Positions 1 through 5,505 of a stretch of 6,796 nucleotides of DNA are shown here, piece by piece. A program made the translations under genes and the position numbers. Each line of letters opens with the position of its first letter. Positions within the stretch are counted from its first letter, which is position 1. This stretch comes from Vulcanimicrobiota bacterium. GTDB lineage: Bacteria > Vulcanimicrobiota > Vulcanimicrobiia > Vulcanimicrobiales > Vulcanimicrobiaceae. The DNA lies in the NCBI GenBank assembly GCA_019233165.1, contig JAFAMS010000531.1:1-6796 (forward strand). Reading direction: 5' to 3'. The notes below the pieces were generated by a model. It searched no databases and was not told where the DNA came from. It was given only the letters and a program-made list of their open reading frames with translations.

Positions 1-519
1 GGTCGTGAGCGACCAAGCTGCCGGGACGTTCATCTTGTAGAGGGACCATTGGTCGACGTTGTCTGCGAACGGATCGTTGACGCTCGCCGCGCGCGAACGC
101 AGGTGCACGTTCGCGACGTCCACGACCGCAGGGTTACGGCGCAAAGCCGCTGCCGCCGACGCGAGATCGGTCCCGGGCGGTAGCGTTACGGCGCGGTGCG
201 CGAGTCCGTTCTCTTCCGCGCCGATATCGGTGCCGCGCAATGCCGAAACCGACTCGTCGATCCGCAGCGCGGAGTTCGCGCCGCCGATCGAGCGGTACGT
301 GACGTAGAGCCGGTTCGGCGAAACCGCGACGCTCGCGCATCCGCCGGCCGCAGCGGTCGCCACGGGTTGCGGCGTCGGCGCGATCGTCGTGGGTACGGGT
401 GCCGGTGCCGGGACCGAAGCGGGAGCCGAACTTCCGCCGCCACCGCCGCCACCACAGCCGCCAAGCAAGAGAACGAGAGCCGAAGAGAGGAACGAAAAAA
501 CCGCGCGCCGCTGCAACAT
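1..519 (-). CDS. Lipoprotein, N-terminal part of a probable S8 (subtilisin-like) serine protease; runs off the left edge
   Basis: Reading the minus strand from ATG at 519 gives an open frame of 173 codons that leaves the window without a stop. Residues 1-22 form a lipoprotein signal: basic start (QRR), hydrophobic run, lipobox L19-G-G-C22. After the lipid cysteine come a run of glycines and a Pro/Ala/Thr-rich linker (about 30-58). Residues 60-140 look like a protease propeptide, with a segment near 125-138 (AALRRNPAVVDV) of the type that ends inhibitor-like prodomains. Residues 147-173 (NDPFADNVDQWSL, then NVPAAWSLTT) match the conserved entry into the S8 catalytic domain, usually NDP...QW.L..I..P.AW..T.G. 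The catalytic Asp, His and Ser would lie beyond the edge, so activity cannot be judged. The expected place is the outer face of a membrane. The Shine-Dalgarno sequence is weak. The start was chosen because it places the signal peptide correctly. An inactive homologue is possible. Confidence 0.8.
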   Translation of the reverse strand, partial: MLQRRAVFSFLSSALVLLLGGCGGGGGGGSSAPASVPAPAPVPTTIAPTPQPVATAAAGGCASVAVSPNRLYVTYRSIGGANSALRIDESVSALRGTDIGAEENGLAHRAVTLPPGTDLASAAAALRRNPAVVDVANVHLRSRAASVNDPFADNVDQWSLYKMNVPAAWSLTT

Positions 520-643
520 CCACTCATCAACGGAGCTGGGGCTCGCGATGTTCTCACGGAGCGCTCGCCGTACAGCCTCACGCTCGAGCGAGAGACTTAC
601 GCCGCCGAGGTCCCGGCAAGCCGAGAGCGAACTCGCGCCGCGT
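520..643. promoter_or_regulatory. Divergent spacer between the protease-like lipoprotein and tRNA-Arg
   Basis: These 124 bases separate the minus-strand lipoprotein start from the plus-strand tRNA, so promoters for both should lie here. No convincing -35/-10 pair is visible. The only clear structure is a short perfect palindrome (CGCTCGAGCG, near 583-592). This placement is inferred from gene layout alone. Confidence 0.3.
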
Positions 644-716
644 GCGGTCGTAGCTCAACGGATAGAGCACCAGGCTTCGAACCTGTAGGTTGGGGGTTCG
701 AGTCCCTCCGACCGCG
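644..716 (+). tRNA. tRNA-Arg, anticodon TCG
   Basis: A complete cloverleaf can be drawn. The acceptor arms GCGGTCG (644-650) and CGACCGC (709-715) pair perfectly, followed by discriminator G716. The D stem is GCTC/GAGC (653-656/665-668) with an 8-base loop. The anticodon stem is 670-674/682-686 with loop CTTCGAA (675-681), which places U33 at 676 and anticodon TCG at 677-679, reading CGA arginine codons. The variable region has five bases (687-691). The T stem is GGGGG/CCCTC with one G-U pair, and the T loop is TTCGAGT. The top pair of the anticodon stem (27-43) is a C-U mismatch, leaving four good pairs. The 3' CCA is not encoded. The gene points toward the VOC gene on the other strand. Confidence 0.95.
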
Positions 717-730
717 CGTTTACCTTCCGA

Positions 731-1096
731 CTAGGCGCCCGTCGCCTCCCAGAGACCCAAGACGCCGCCCGTGGGGTCTTGAACGATGCTGAACATCCCC
801 ATGTTGGGGATTTCCGTGACGTCTTTGATGACGGTACCCCCGAGCGATTGCACTTTCGCCGTCGATGCCTTTACGTCGTCGACGAGCGCGTAGGGGATCC
901 ACGCCGACGGTGCGCCCGGCATCGGATGCTGCGTGATCCCGCCGCCGGTTCCGTCGTCGCCGACTCTAATCATCGTATACGTCATCGGACCCATCGGCAT
1001 GTCCTCGAGCTGCCAATCGAAGAGCTTCCCGTAGAAGTTCTTCGCTTTGGAAACGTCGCTCGTATTGAGCTCGACGTGGACGAACGCGTTAGCCAT
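731..1096 (-). CDS. VOC-superfamily (glyoxalase/bleomycin-resistance fold) protein
   Basis: This gene encodes a 121-residue cytoplasmic protein with no signal peptide. Its two halves follow the paired beta-alpha-beta-beta-beta modules of the vicinal oxygen chelate fold: residues 4-56 open with HVELNTSDVSKAKNFYGKLF, and residues 66-118 open with WIPYALVDDVKAS and end with QDPTGGVLGLWE. H7 and E117 sit where VOC metal ligands are usual. The matching position of the second module is Y69 rather than His, so the metal set may be incomplete. The MPMGPMTYTMIRVGD segment resembles a widespread single-domain VOC group of unknown substrate, so no enzyme name is justified. AAGGAG lies seven bases before the ATG and fixes the start. 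The gene follows the ATP-grasp gene by 51 bases in the same direction, with no terminator seen between, so co-transcription is possible. Its end converges on the tRNA. Confidence 0.9.
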   Translation of the reverse strand: MANAFVHVELNTSDVSKAKNFYGKLFDWQLEDMPMGPMTYTMIRVGDDGTGGGITQHPMPGAPSAWIPYALVDDVKASTAKVQSLGGTVIKDVTEIPNMGMFSIVQDPTGGVLGLWEATGA

Positions 1097-1147
1097 AATC
1101 TCTCCTTAACACTGCTGTAAGCGCGTGCGAGGTGCGGCCCACGGAGT

Positions 1148-2470
1148 TCAAGGCGAATGCGAGTTGCCCCCTCGCCGCTCGAGAAGATCTTCGAGCGCGG
1201 CAAAAATGCGCGGAACCAGACGGTGTTTATAAGGAAAGATCTCGAGCGGATCGAGACAGTGCACGAGCATCGCGGCATCCGCCTCGAAGACGACGACCGA
1301 GCCGTCCGGAACACGGGCGCAGTCGATCGCGAAGTAATCGAGACCGATCGCACGAGCGATCGCGCGAAACGACGTCTCCCACGCGGGAAATACGGAGCCG
1401 GGGTCTTCCATGAAGCGTTCCTCTTCGGCGCGCATCCAGGCGTGCTCGCGCATCGGCGTCTTGTAGTAGTGGACCATCCACTCCGGCGAGATCGCGAGAT
1501 GGTACGCGAACGGCTCGCCGTCGACTAAGACGACACGGTATTTCCGGTAGAAGCCGTCCGAATCGCGGTAGTCGACGTACTCCGCTACGATGAAGGCCGC
1601 GGCATCGAATCGTGCGAGATACGCTTGCAGCTGAGATGCCGTACCGACCAGTTCCAGACCGCGTCCGCCGTGCGAGTCGACGGGGCGAATGAGGAACGGA
1701 AACCCAAACTCGGCGAACGCGGCGGCTTCGTCTCGTGACAAACGCATCGTCCGCGGGACGATGCACGACCCGACGCCGTCGAGCGTTGCGGGAAGCGCGG
1801 CGCGCGCGATCCGCTCGAGGAAGTGCGGATGATTGATGACCGGCTTGGACTGTGCGTCGACGAATTGCCGCGCGAGCTCGATCGTTGCCTGCGAGCGCTC
1901 GAGCTCGCCGAGCGCGCTGAAGACGAGGTCGTACGCGGGCAGTTCTTGCGTCTGCGGCGGATGCTCCGGCGCGACGTAGAGACGATGGATCTCCGAACGC
2001 TCGGCATTCAGGACGAAATCGAGCGGCGCGTTCATGCTCCAGGGGCGCGGTGCGCACAAGACGAGGATCGAGCGCTGCGGATTCGCGGGCCTCTCGCTAT
2101 AAAGAACGCGCCTCGAGAGCGCGATCTGCAGATGGCGCTCTGCGCCCTCCTCGTCGCTCGTGTTGTGCAGGAGCTCCGCCAGCCCGAGATGCGCCGCAGC
2201 GAAATCGGGGTCCGCCGCGACCGCTGCGCGATAGGCCGCGAGGGCTTCCTCGACCCGGCCGTAGCGCGACCACAGGTTTCCGAGCGCCGCATGCGCCGGC
2301 GCAAACGACGGGTCCACTCCGACCGCGCGCTGCACGAGCGTGAAGACGACGTCGCTCCCCTCGAAGTGCCGGAGCGAACCGGGGATCCGATGATGGATCC
2401 CGATTTGGGGCGCCGATTCCAGCGCCAGCTCGTAGAGGACGCGAGCTTCCGCCGCTAGTGGGTCGCTCAC
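1148..2470 (-). CDS. TPR-repeat/RimK-like ATP-grasp fusion protein, substrate unknown
   Basis: The product is a 440-residue soluble protein. Residues about 52-87 and 88-121 are two tetratricopeptide repeats, with the usual A..LG.LW...G..EEAL..Y..A...DP pattern, and probably serve as a partner-binding arm. Residues about 133-205 form a pre-ATP-grasp alpha/beta region (SILVLCAPRPWSMNAPLDF). Residues about 206-430 are an ATP-grasp fold: FPFLIRPVDSHGGRGLELV (257-275) carries the basic residue (R262 instead of the usual Lys) and the glycine loop H267-GGRG. AEY (296-298) is the adenine hinge. KYRVVLVDG (310-318) and DYFAIDC (378-384) follow, and E396-A-D398 takes the place of the usual E-x-N magnesium ligands. 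The family joins a carboxylate to an amine through an acyl phosphate; the substrate cannot be told here. The start is GTG with a poor ribosome site. No in-frame ATG lies nearby upstream, and the TPR arm needs this N-terminus. The VOC gene follows 51 bases downstream. Confidence 0.88.
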   Translation of the reverse strand: MSDPLAAEARVLYELALESAPQIGIHHRIPGSLRHFEGSDVVFTLVQRAVGVDPSFAPAHAALGNLWSRYGRVEEALAAYRAAVAADPDFAAAHLGLAELLHNTSDEEGAERHLQIALSRRVLYSERPANPQRSILVLCAPRPWSMNAPLDFVLNAERSEIHRLYVAPEHPPQTQELPAYDLVFSALGELERSQATIELARQFVDAQSKPVINHPHFLERIARAALPATLDGVGSCIVPRTMRLSRDEAAAFAEFGFPFLIRPVDSHGGRGLELVGTASQLQAYLARFDAAAFIVAEYVDYRDSDGFYRKYRVVLVDGEPFAYHLAISPEWMVHYYKTPMREHAWMRAEEERFMEDPGSVFPAWETSFRAIARAIGLDYFAIDCARVPDGSVVVFEADAAMLVHCLDPLEIFPYKHRLVPRIFAALEDLLERRGGNSHSP

Positions 2471-2498
2471 GCGGCTACCATAGCACGCCGATAACGAA

Positions 2499-2580
2499 GC
2501 AGGGTCGGAACGGTGGCCCGGCGAGCGGGCGCCGGTACGGCATGAAGCTCTGCCGCGCCCCTGAAGGAGCGGGGGCCGGG
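2499..2580 (+). promoter_or_regulatory. Strongly folded spacer, possible structured leader of the HExxE lipoprotein gene
   Basis: The 140-base spacer between two divergent genes contains nested inverted repeats. CGGTGGCCCG (2511-2520) pairs with CGGGCGCCG (2526-2534) over nine base pairs with one bulged G and a GCGAG loop. Around it, GCAGGG (2499-2504) can pair with CTCTGC (2548-2553). GCCCC (2557-2561) can pair with GGGGC (2572-2576) just downstream. The fold lies 30 bases before the Shine-Dalgarno of the plus-strand lipoprotein gene, so it could be part of its 5' leader. No known riboswitch consensus was recognised. GC-rich DNA folds easily, so function is unproven. Promoters for both divergent genes should lie in or near this spacer. 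Confidence 0.35.
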
Positions 2581-2597
2581 TTCACTCACAATCCGCC

Positions 2598-2602
2598 AAG
2601 GA
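2598..2602 (+). promoter_or_regulatory. Ribosome binding site that fixes the lipoprotein start
   Basis: AAGGA lies eight bases before ATG 2611. The open frame continues upstream to 2458 through sequence that does not look like protein. The match of this site with an immediate lipoprotein signal peptide selects 2611 as the start. Confidence 0.8.
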
Positions 2603-2610
2603 AAAGGCTT

Positions 2611-3531
2611 ATGCGCACGCTTCTTACGCTAGCGGCGGCGACCGTATTGACGGTCGCTCTTTCGGCTTGCGGCGGCGGTTCGGGGACCGGTTCGTCCGTC
2701 CCGGCTACGTCCCCGGCCGGCGGTGCCGCGCCTTCGCAATCGACTCAAAGCATCTTGACCGTCTCCGATGCTTCGCGCATCGTGCTGCCGCCGCGTGGCA
2801 GCGACCGTTACATCGACAGCGTTAGCAATTTGAATTATTACGGCGGTCCGGTCATGAACTCGCCGAACATCTACGTCGTCTTCTGGGGTTGGGGGAGCGA
2901 TCCCGCGGGCGAACAAGCGTATCTTACGAAATTCCTGAACGGCATCGGCGGCAGCGCGTGGCTGAACACCGTCACGCAATATTCCTCGACCGCCGGACCG
3001 ATCGTCAATTCGGCCGGTCAGTTGAAGGGAACGTGGTCCGATCCTTCGTCCGTTCCGCGTCATCCGACCGACTACCAAGTCGCGGTCGAAGCCTACTATG
3101 CGACGCAGCACTTCGGCGCCGCCGGACCCGATACGGCGATCATCGTTGCGACTCCGACCGGCCATTACACGCGCGGTTTCGGGACGCAGTGGTGCGCCTA
3201 CCACAACTACGCGACCACCTATAGCGGCACGGTCATCAATTACACGAATCTTCCCTACATGACCGACGCCGGGCAAGGCTGCGGGATGAACGCCGTCAAC
3301 TCCGGCTCCGCGGGCTTGCTCGACGGCGTCAGCATCGTCGCAGGTCACGAAGTTGCTGAGTCCGAGACCGATCCGGAACCGAGTTCGGGCTGGCTCGACC
3401 GCTCCGGCAGCGAGATCGGCGACAAGTGCGCGTGGATCAACATGGCCGACACGACGCTCTCGACCGGGAACTTTGCGGTCCAACCGCTCTGGAGTAACGC
3501 GAAGAGCGGCTGCGTCCTCCATACGCCTTAG
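2611..3531 (+). CDS. Secreted lipoprotein with HExxE motif, EXORDIUM/phosphate-induced-protein-like
   Basis: The product is a 306-residue protein. Residues 1-20 are a lipoprotein signal (MRTLLTLAAATVL, lipobox L17-S-A-C20), followed by a Gly/Ser/Pro-rich linker to about residue 50. The folded part begins near residue 74 (NYYGGPVMNSPNIYVVFWGWG), which resembles the YHGGPV...vyviWYG opening of plant EXORDIUM/Phi-1 proteins. The most telling block is GHEVAESETDP (245-255), then GWLD (260-263) and SEIGDKCAW (267-275). The plant family likewise has AHE.AE..TDP, a tryptophan-containing stretch and E..D.C. H246, E247 and E250, with D263, E268 or D271, could bind a metal, but zinc binding and peptidase activity are inferred, not shown. 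Cysteines 195, 224, 273 and 301 could form two disulfides, in keeping with export. The protein ends in PLWSNAKSGCVLHTP. It is probably membrane-anchored, facing outward, and transcribed alone, with a hairpin 26 bases after the stop. A family relationship by motif only is the limit of what can be claimed. Confidence 0.85.
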   Translation: MRTLLTLAAATVLTVALSACGGGSGTGSSVPATSPAGGAAPSQSTQSILTVSDASRIVLPPRGSDRYIDSVSNLNYYGGPVMNSPNIYVVFWGWGSDPAGEQAYLTKFLNGIGGSAWLNTVTQYSSTAGPIVNSAGQLKGTWSDPSSVPRHPTDYQVAVEAYYATQHFGAAGPDTAIIVATPTGHYTRGFGTQWCAYHNYATTYSGTVINYTNLPYMTDAGQGCGMNAVNSGSAGLLDGVSIVAGHEVAESETDPEPSSGWLDRSGSEIGDKCAWINMADTTLSTGNFAVQPLWSNAKSGCVLHTP

Positions 3532-3557
3532 TTCGTTCCACCGCCGTTCGTTCGCAA

Positions 3558-3596
3558 GAAGGCGCGTGCTGCCGTAAAGGTCGCAGCCGCGCCTTC
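3558..3596 (+). terminator. Strong hairpin after the HExxE lipoprotein, probable terminator
   Basis: GAAGGCGCG-t-GCTGC (3558-3572) pairs with GCAGC-CGCGCCTTC (3583-3596). That gives 14 base pairs with one bulged T around a 10-base loop, starting 26 bases after the stop codon. The tail after the stem (ACTACTTCTTC) is only partly T-rich, so termination may be partial or need a factor. Confidence 0.6.
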
Positions 3597-3732
3597 ACTA
3601 CTTCTTCAAGACCCGGCGCTACGTTCTTGGCGAAGGGCCGAAGCGTCGACGTGTCGCGAAGATCGATGCACTTCGAAAAAATCAAGGTCGACATAACCGC
3701 GTATCGAGCGCCGAGGCCCTTCCCCAGAAGGC

Positions 3733-3777
3733 GAGACTCTATCGCATCACGCCCCCGCAGCTGAAACGATAGATCTC
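3733..3777 (+). repeat. Leader hairpin 1: imperfect inverted repeat
   Basis: GAGA-c-TCTATCG (3733-3744) pairs with CGATAGATCTC (3767-3777), giving 11 base pairs with one bulged C around a 22-base loop that contains a C-run and CAGCTG. It lies 100 bases or more upstream of the oxidoreductase start and only seven bases before hairpin 2. The stem contains more A and T than the surrounding DNA, so a chance GC-driven fold is less likely here. Confidence 0.6.
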
Positions 3778-3778
3778 A

Positions 3779-3835
3779 CCTCATAAGGTGCGGTACCGGA
3801 GGTTGTGAGGAACTCTGGTATCGCACCTTCCTCAT
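3779..3835 (+). promoter_or_regulatory. Leader hairpin 2 with flanking repeats complementary to its loop
   Basis: AAGGTGCGGTACCGGAG (3785-3801) pairs with CTCTGGTATCGCACCTT (3813-3829) in a 17-bp stem, with two G-U pairs in RNA and an 11-base loop. The identical hexamer CCTCAT lies on both sides (3779-3784 and 3830-3835). Both copies can pair with GTGAGG in the loop (3805-3810), so two alternative pseudoknots can be drawn. Downstream of the stem the sequence TTCCTCATTCTTT is pyrimidine-rich, as in weak intrinsic terminators. The element ends about 40 bases before the oxidoreductase start. An attenuator, a leader RNA switch or a protein-binding DNA palindrome would all fit. No known riboswitch class was recognised. 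Confidence 0.5.
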
Positions 3836-3876
3836 TCTTTCCCGACAAGTTCCAGGGATCGCCTTAGCGTTTGAAC

Positions 3877-5505
3877 ATGCCGTCATCGCCGAAGGACATG
3901 ACGCCGGTCGTCGATCTGCTGCGGGAAAAGGGAACCGGTGCCGTCCGTACGCGACGGCCCGTCTACCGCGACTACCTGCCGCCGTGCAATCGCGCCTGTC
4001 CCGCCGGCGAAAACATTCAAGCTTGGCTCGGCGCGGCGCAAGCCGGCGACTATCGTGGGGCTTGGCTCCAGCTCACCAAGGACAATCCGTTTCCAGCCGT
4101 CCACGGCCGCGTTTGCTATCATCCCTGCGAGTCGAATTGCAATCGCAAAGAGCTCGACAGCGCGGTGAGCATCCACGGCGTCGAACGATTTCTCGGCGAT
4201 CTCGCGGTTCGCGAGGGCTGGGAGTTCCCGCGTGCCGAGCCGAGCGGGAAGCGCGTCCTCGTCGTTGGAGGCGGACCGTGCGGACTCGCCGCTGCCTATC
4301 ATCTCGCGCGCTTTGGCCATGCGGTCGAAGTCCGGGACTCCGGTCCGCTCCCCGGCGGGATGCTGCACTTCGGGATCCCCGCCTATCGCTTGCCGCGCGA
4401 AGACCTCATGAACGAGATTCGCCGCCTGGAGACGATGGGGATCCGCCTCGTCTCGAACCACCGCGTTCGCGACGTTCTTGCAGAAAAACACGACGGTCAT
4501 TTCGACGCGGTTCTGATCGCGATCGGGACGCAGCTCGACCGTCGGATCGAGATCCCGGCGCAAGATGCGACGCGGGTCATGACGGCGCTGCGCGTCTTGC
4601 GCGGGATCGAACAGAATCTGCCGCCGCTCCTAGGCCGACGGGTCGTCGTTTACGGCGGCGGCAACACCGCGATGGACGTCGCGCGCTCGGCGCGGCGGCT
4701 TGGCGCCGACGAGCCGCTGATCGTCTACCGCCGCGACCGCGAGCACATGCCCGCGCACGATTTCGAGCTCGAGGAAGCGCTCGCCGAGGGCGTCAAGGTC
4801 AAGTGGCTGAGCACGATTCAGAGCATCGGGACGCGCGAGATCGTCCTCGAAGCGATGGAGCTGGACGAACATGGAGTTCCACAGCCGACCGGAAAGATCG
4901 AACGCCTCGAAGCCGACGCAGTCGTGCTCGCGGTAGGGACCGAGGCGGACTCCGCGTTTCTGCGCTCGGTTCCGGGGATCGCGTTTCGCGACGACGGCGG
5001 ACTCGCCGTCGACGAGAACCTGATGACGGGCTTTCCCGGGATCTTTGCCGGCGGCGACGTGATCCCGGGCGAGCGGACCGTCACCGTGGCGGTCGGTCAC
5101 GGGAAGAAAGCCGCCCGCTGCATCGACGCCTGGCTCTCCGGCGAGCGGCGTGCGCCGGCCGCAAAGAATCCGGTCGTCACCTTCGAGATGCTGAACTTGC
5201 CGATCTTCAGCGACGCGCTCCCCAAGCGCGAGCGCGAGCGGCCGGTCGAGCAGCGCGTGAGCGGCTTCGGTGAGGTCGTCAGCGGTTTGCGCGAGCCCGA
5301 GGCGCGTTACGAAGCGCAGCGCTGCCTCTCGTGCGGAAACTGCTACGAGTGCGATCAATGCTACGCGGTCTGTCCCGAGGATGCGATCGTGAAGCTCGGA
5401 CCGGGACGGCGTTACCGCTTCGAGTACGATCGCTGTACGGGCTGTGCCGAGTGCTTCGCGCAATGCCCCTGTCACGCGATCGAGATGATCCCGGAGCCGG
5501 CATGA
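3877..5505 (+). CDS. GltD-type FAD/NAD(P)H oxidoreductase with C-terminal 2[4Fe-4S] ferredoxin domain
   Basis: The 542-residue soluble protein resembles the small subunit of glutamate synthase. C37, C41, C80, C84 and C88 form the N-terminal iron-sulfur cysteine set (PCNRACPAGENIQAW, then GRVCYHPCESNCNR). GGGPCG (131-136) is the FAD-binding Rossmann loop. GGGNTA (260-265) is the NAD(P) loop, followed by YRRDR (284-288), where basic residues favour NADPH. GIFAGGD (388-394) closes the FAD site. The C-terminus is a ferredoxin domain: C489/C492/C495/C499-P and C520/C523/C526/C530-P, with an additional CxxC at 483/486. No glutamate synthase large subunit adjoins. It overlaps nifJ by ATGA, so it most likely passes electrons between NADP(H) and ferredoxin or the pyruvate enzyme, as proposed for KorC-like proteins; this role is inferred from context. 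ATG 3877 was taken as the start, although no Shine-Dalgarno precedes it. TTG 3871 and ATG 3898 are alternatives. Confidence 0.92.
   Translation: MPSSPKDMTPVVDLLREKGTGAVRTRRPVYRDYLPPCNRACPAGENIQAWLGAAQAGDYRGAWLQLTKDNPFPAVHGRVCYHPCESNCNRKELDSAVSIHGVERFLGDLAVREGWEFPRAEPSGKRVLVVGGGPCGLAAAYHLARFGHAVEVRDSGPLPGGMLHFGIPAYRLPREDLMNEIRRLETMGIRLVSNHRVRDVLAEKHDGHFDAVLIAIGTQLDRRIEIPAQDATRVMTALRVLRGIEQNLPPLLGRRVVVYGGGNTAMDVARSARRLGADEPLIVYRRDREHMPAHDFELEEALAEGVKVKWLSTIQSIGTREIVLEAMELDEHGVPQPTGKIERLEADAVVLAVGTEADSAFLRSVPGIAFRDDGGLAVDENLMTGFPGIFAGGDVIPGERTVTVAVGHGKKAARCIDAWLSGERRAPAAKNPVVTFEMLNLPIFSDALPKRERERPVEQRVSGFGEVVSGLREPEARYEAQRCLSCGNCYECDQCYAVCPEDAIVKLGPGRRYRFEYDRCTGCAECFAQCPCHAIEMIPEPA

Larger units (their letters stand above)
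3532..3876 (+). other. Non-coding spacer before the oxidoreductase/nifJ operon
   Basis: About 345 bases hold no convincing gene. From left to right they contain the lipoprotein terminator-like hairpin (3558-3596), about 135 bases with no feature I can name apart from an A-tract at 3676-3681, then two long hairpins in tandem (3733-3777 and 3785-3829), and a pyrimidine-rich stretch leading to the oxidoreductase start. No clear -35/-10 pair could be picked out. The operon promoter most likely lies between 3600 and 3730 if the hairpins are transcribed as a leader. A 32-codon frame beginning MHFEKIKVD at 3666 was considered but has no ribosome site and no recognisable family. Confidence 0.5.

Noticed and set aside
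186..581. Overlapping plus- and minus-strand frames over the left-edge region
   Set aside because: They are shadows of the minus-strand protease-like lipoprotein frame that runs from 519 to the edge. Only that frame gives a lipobox and S8 motifs.
644..716. tRNA as a possible integration site for a mobile element
   Set aside because: No integrase, no direct repeat of the tRNA 3' end and no mobile genes are visible in the window.
1227..2057. Minus-strand open frame of 276 codons in a second frame of the ATP-grasp gene
   Set aside because: It is an out-of-frame Arg-rich translation of a gene whose true frame shows TPR and ATP-grasp motifs.
2629..3522. Long minus-strand open frame of 297 codons opposite the HExxE lipoprotein
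   Set aside because: It lies fully antisense to a gene with a signal peptide and conserved motifs. Its translation is Arg/Gly/Ala-rich with no recognisable domain, as expected of a GC-rich shadow.
3437..3694. Minus-strand 85-residue frame starting MSTLIFSKCIDL in the spacer
   Set aside because: It has no ribosome site, runs through the terminator-like hairpin and into the end of the lipoprotein gene, and has codon use unlike its neighbours.
3666..3764. Small 32-residue plus-strand frame MHFEKIKVD... as a possible leader peptide
   Set aside because: It has no Shine-Dalgarno, no recognisable family, and its end overlaps leader hairpin 1. Support is too thin to call a gene.
3984..5273. Plus-strand open frame of 429 codons inside the GltD-type gene
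   Set aside because: It is the second frame of a clearly real gene. Its product is extremely Arg-rich with no motifs.
4630..5475. Minus-strand open frame of 281 codons opposite the GltD-type gene
   Set aside because: It is an antisense shadow of the flavin/ferredoxin gene, with no ribosome site or family signal.
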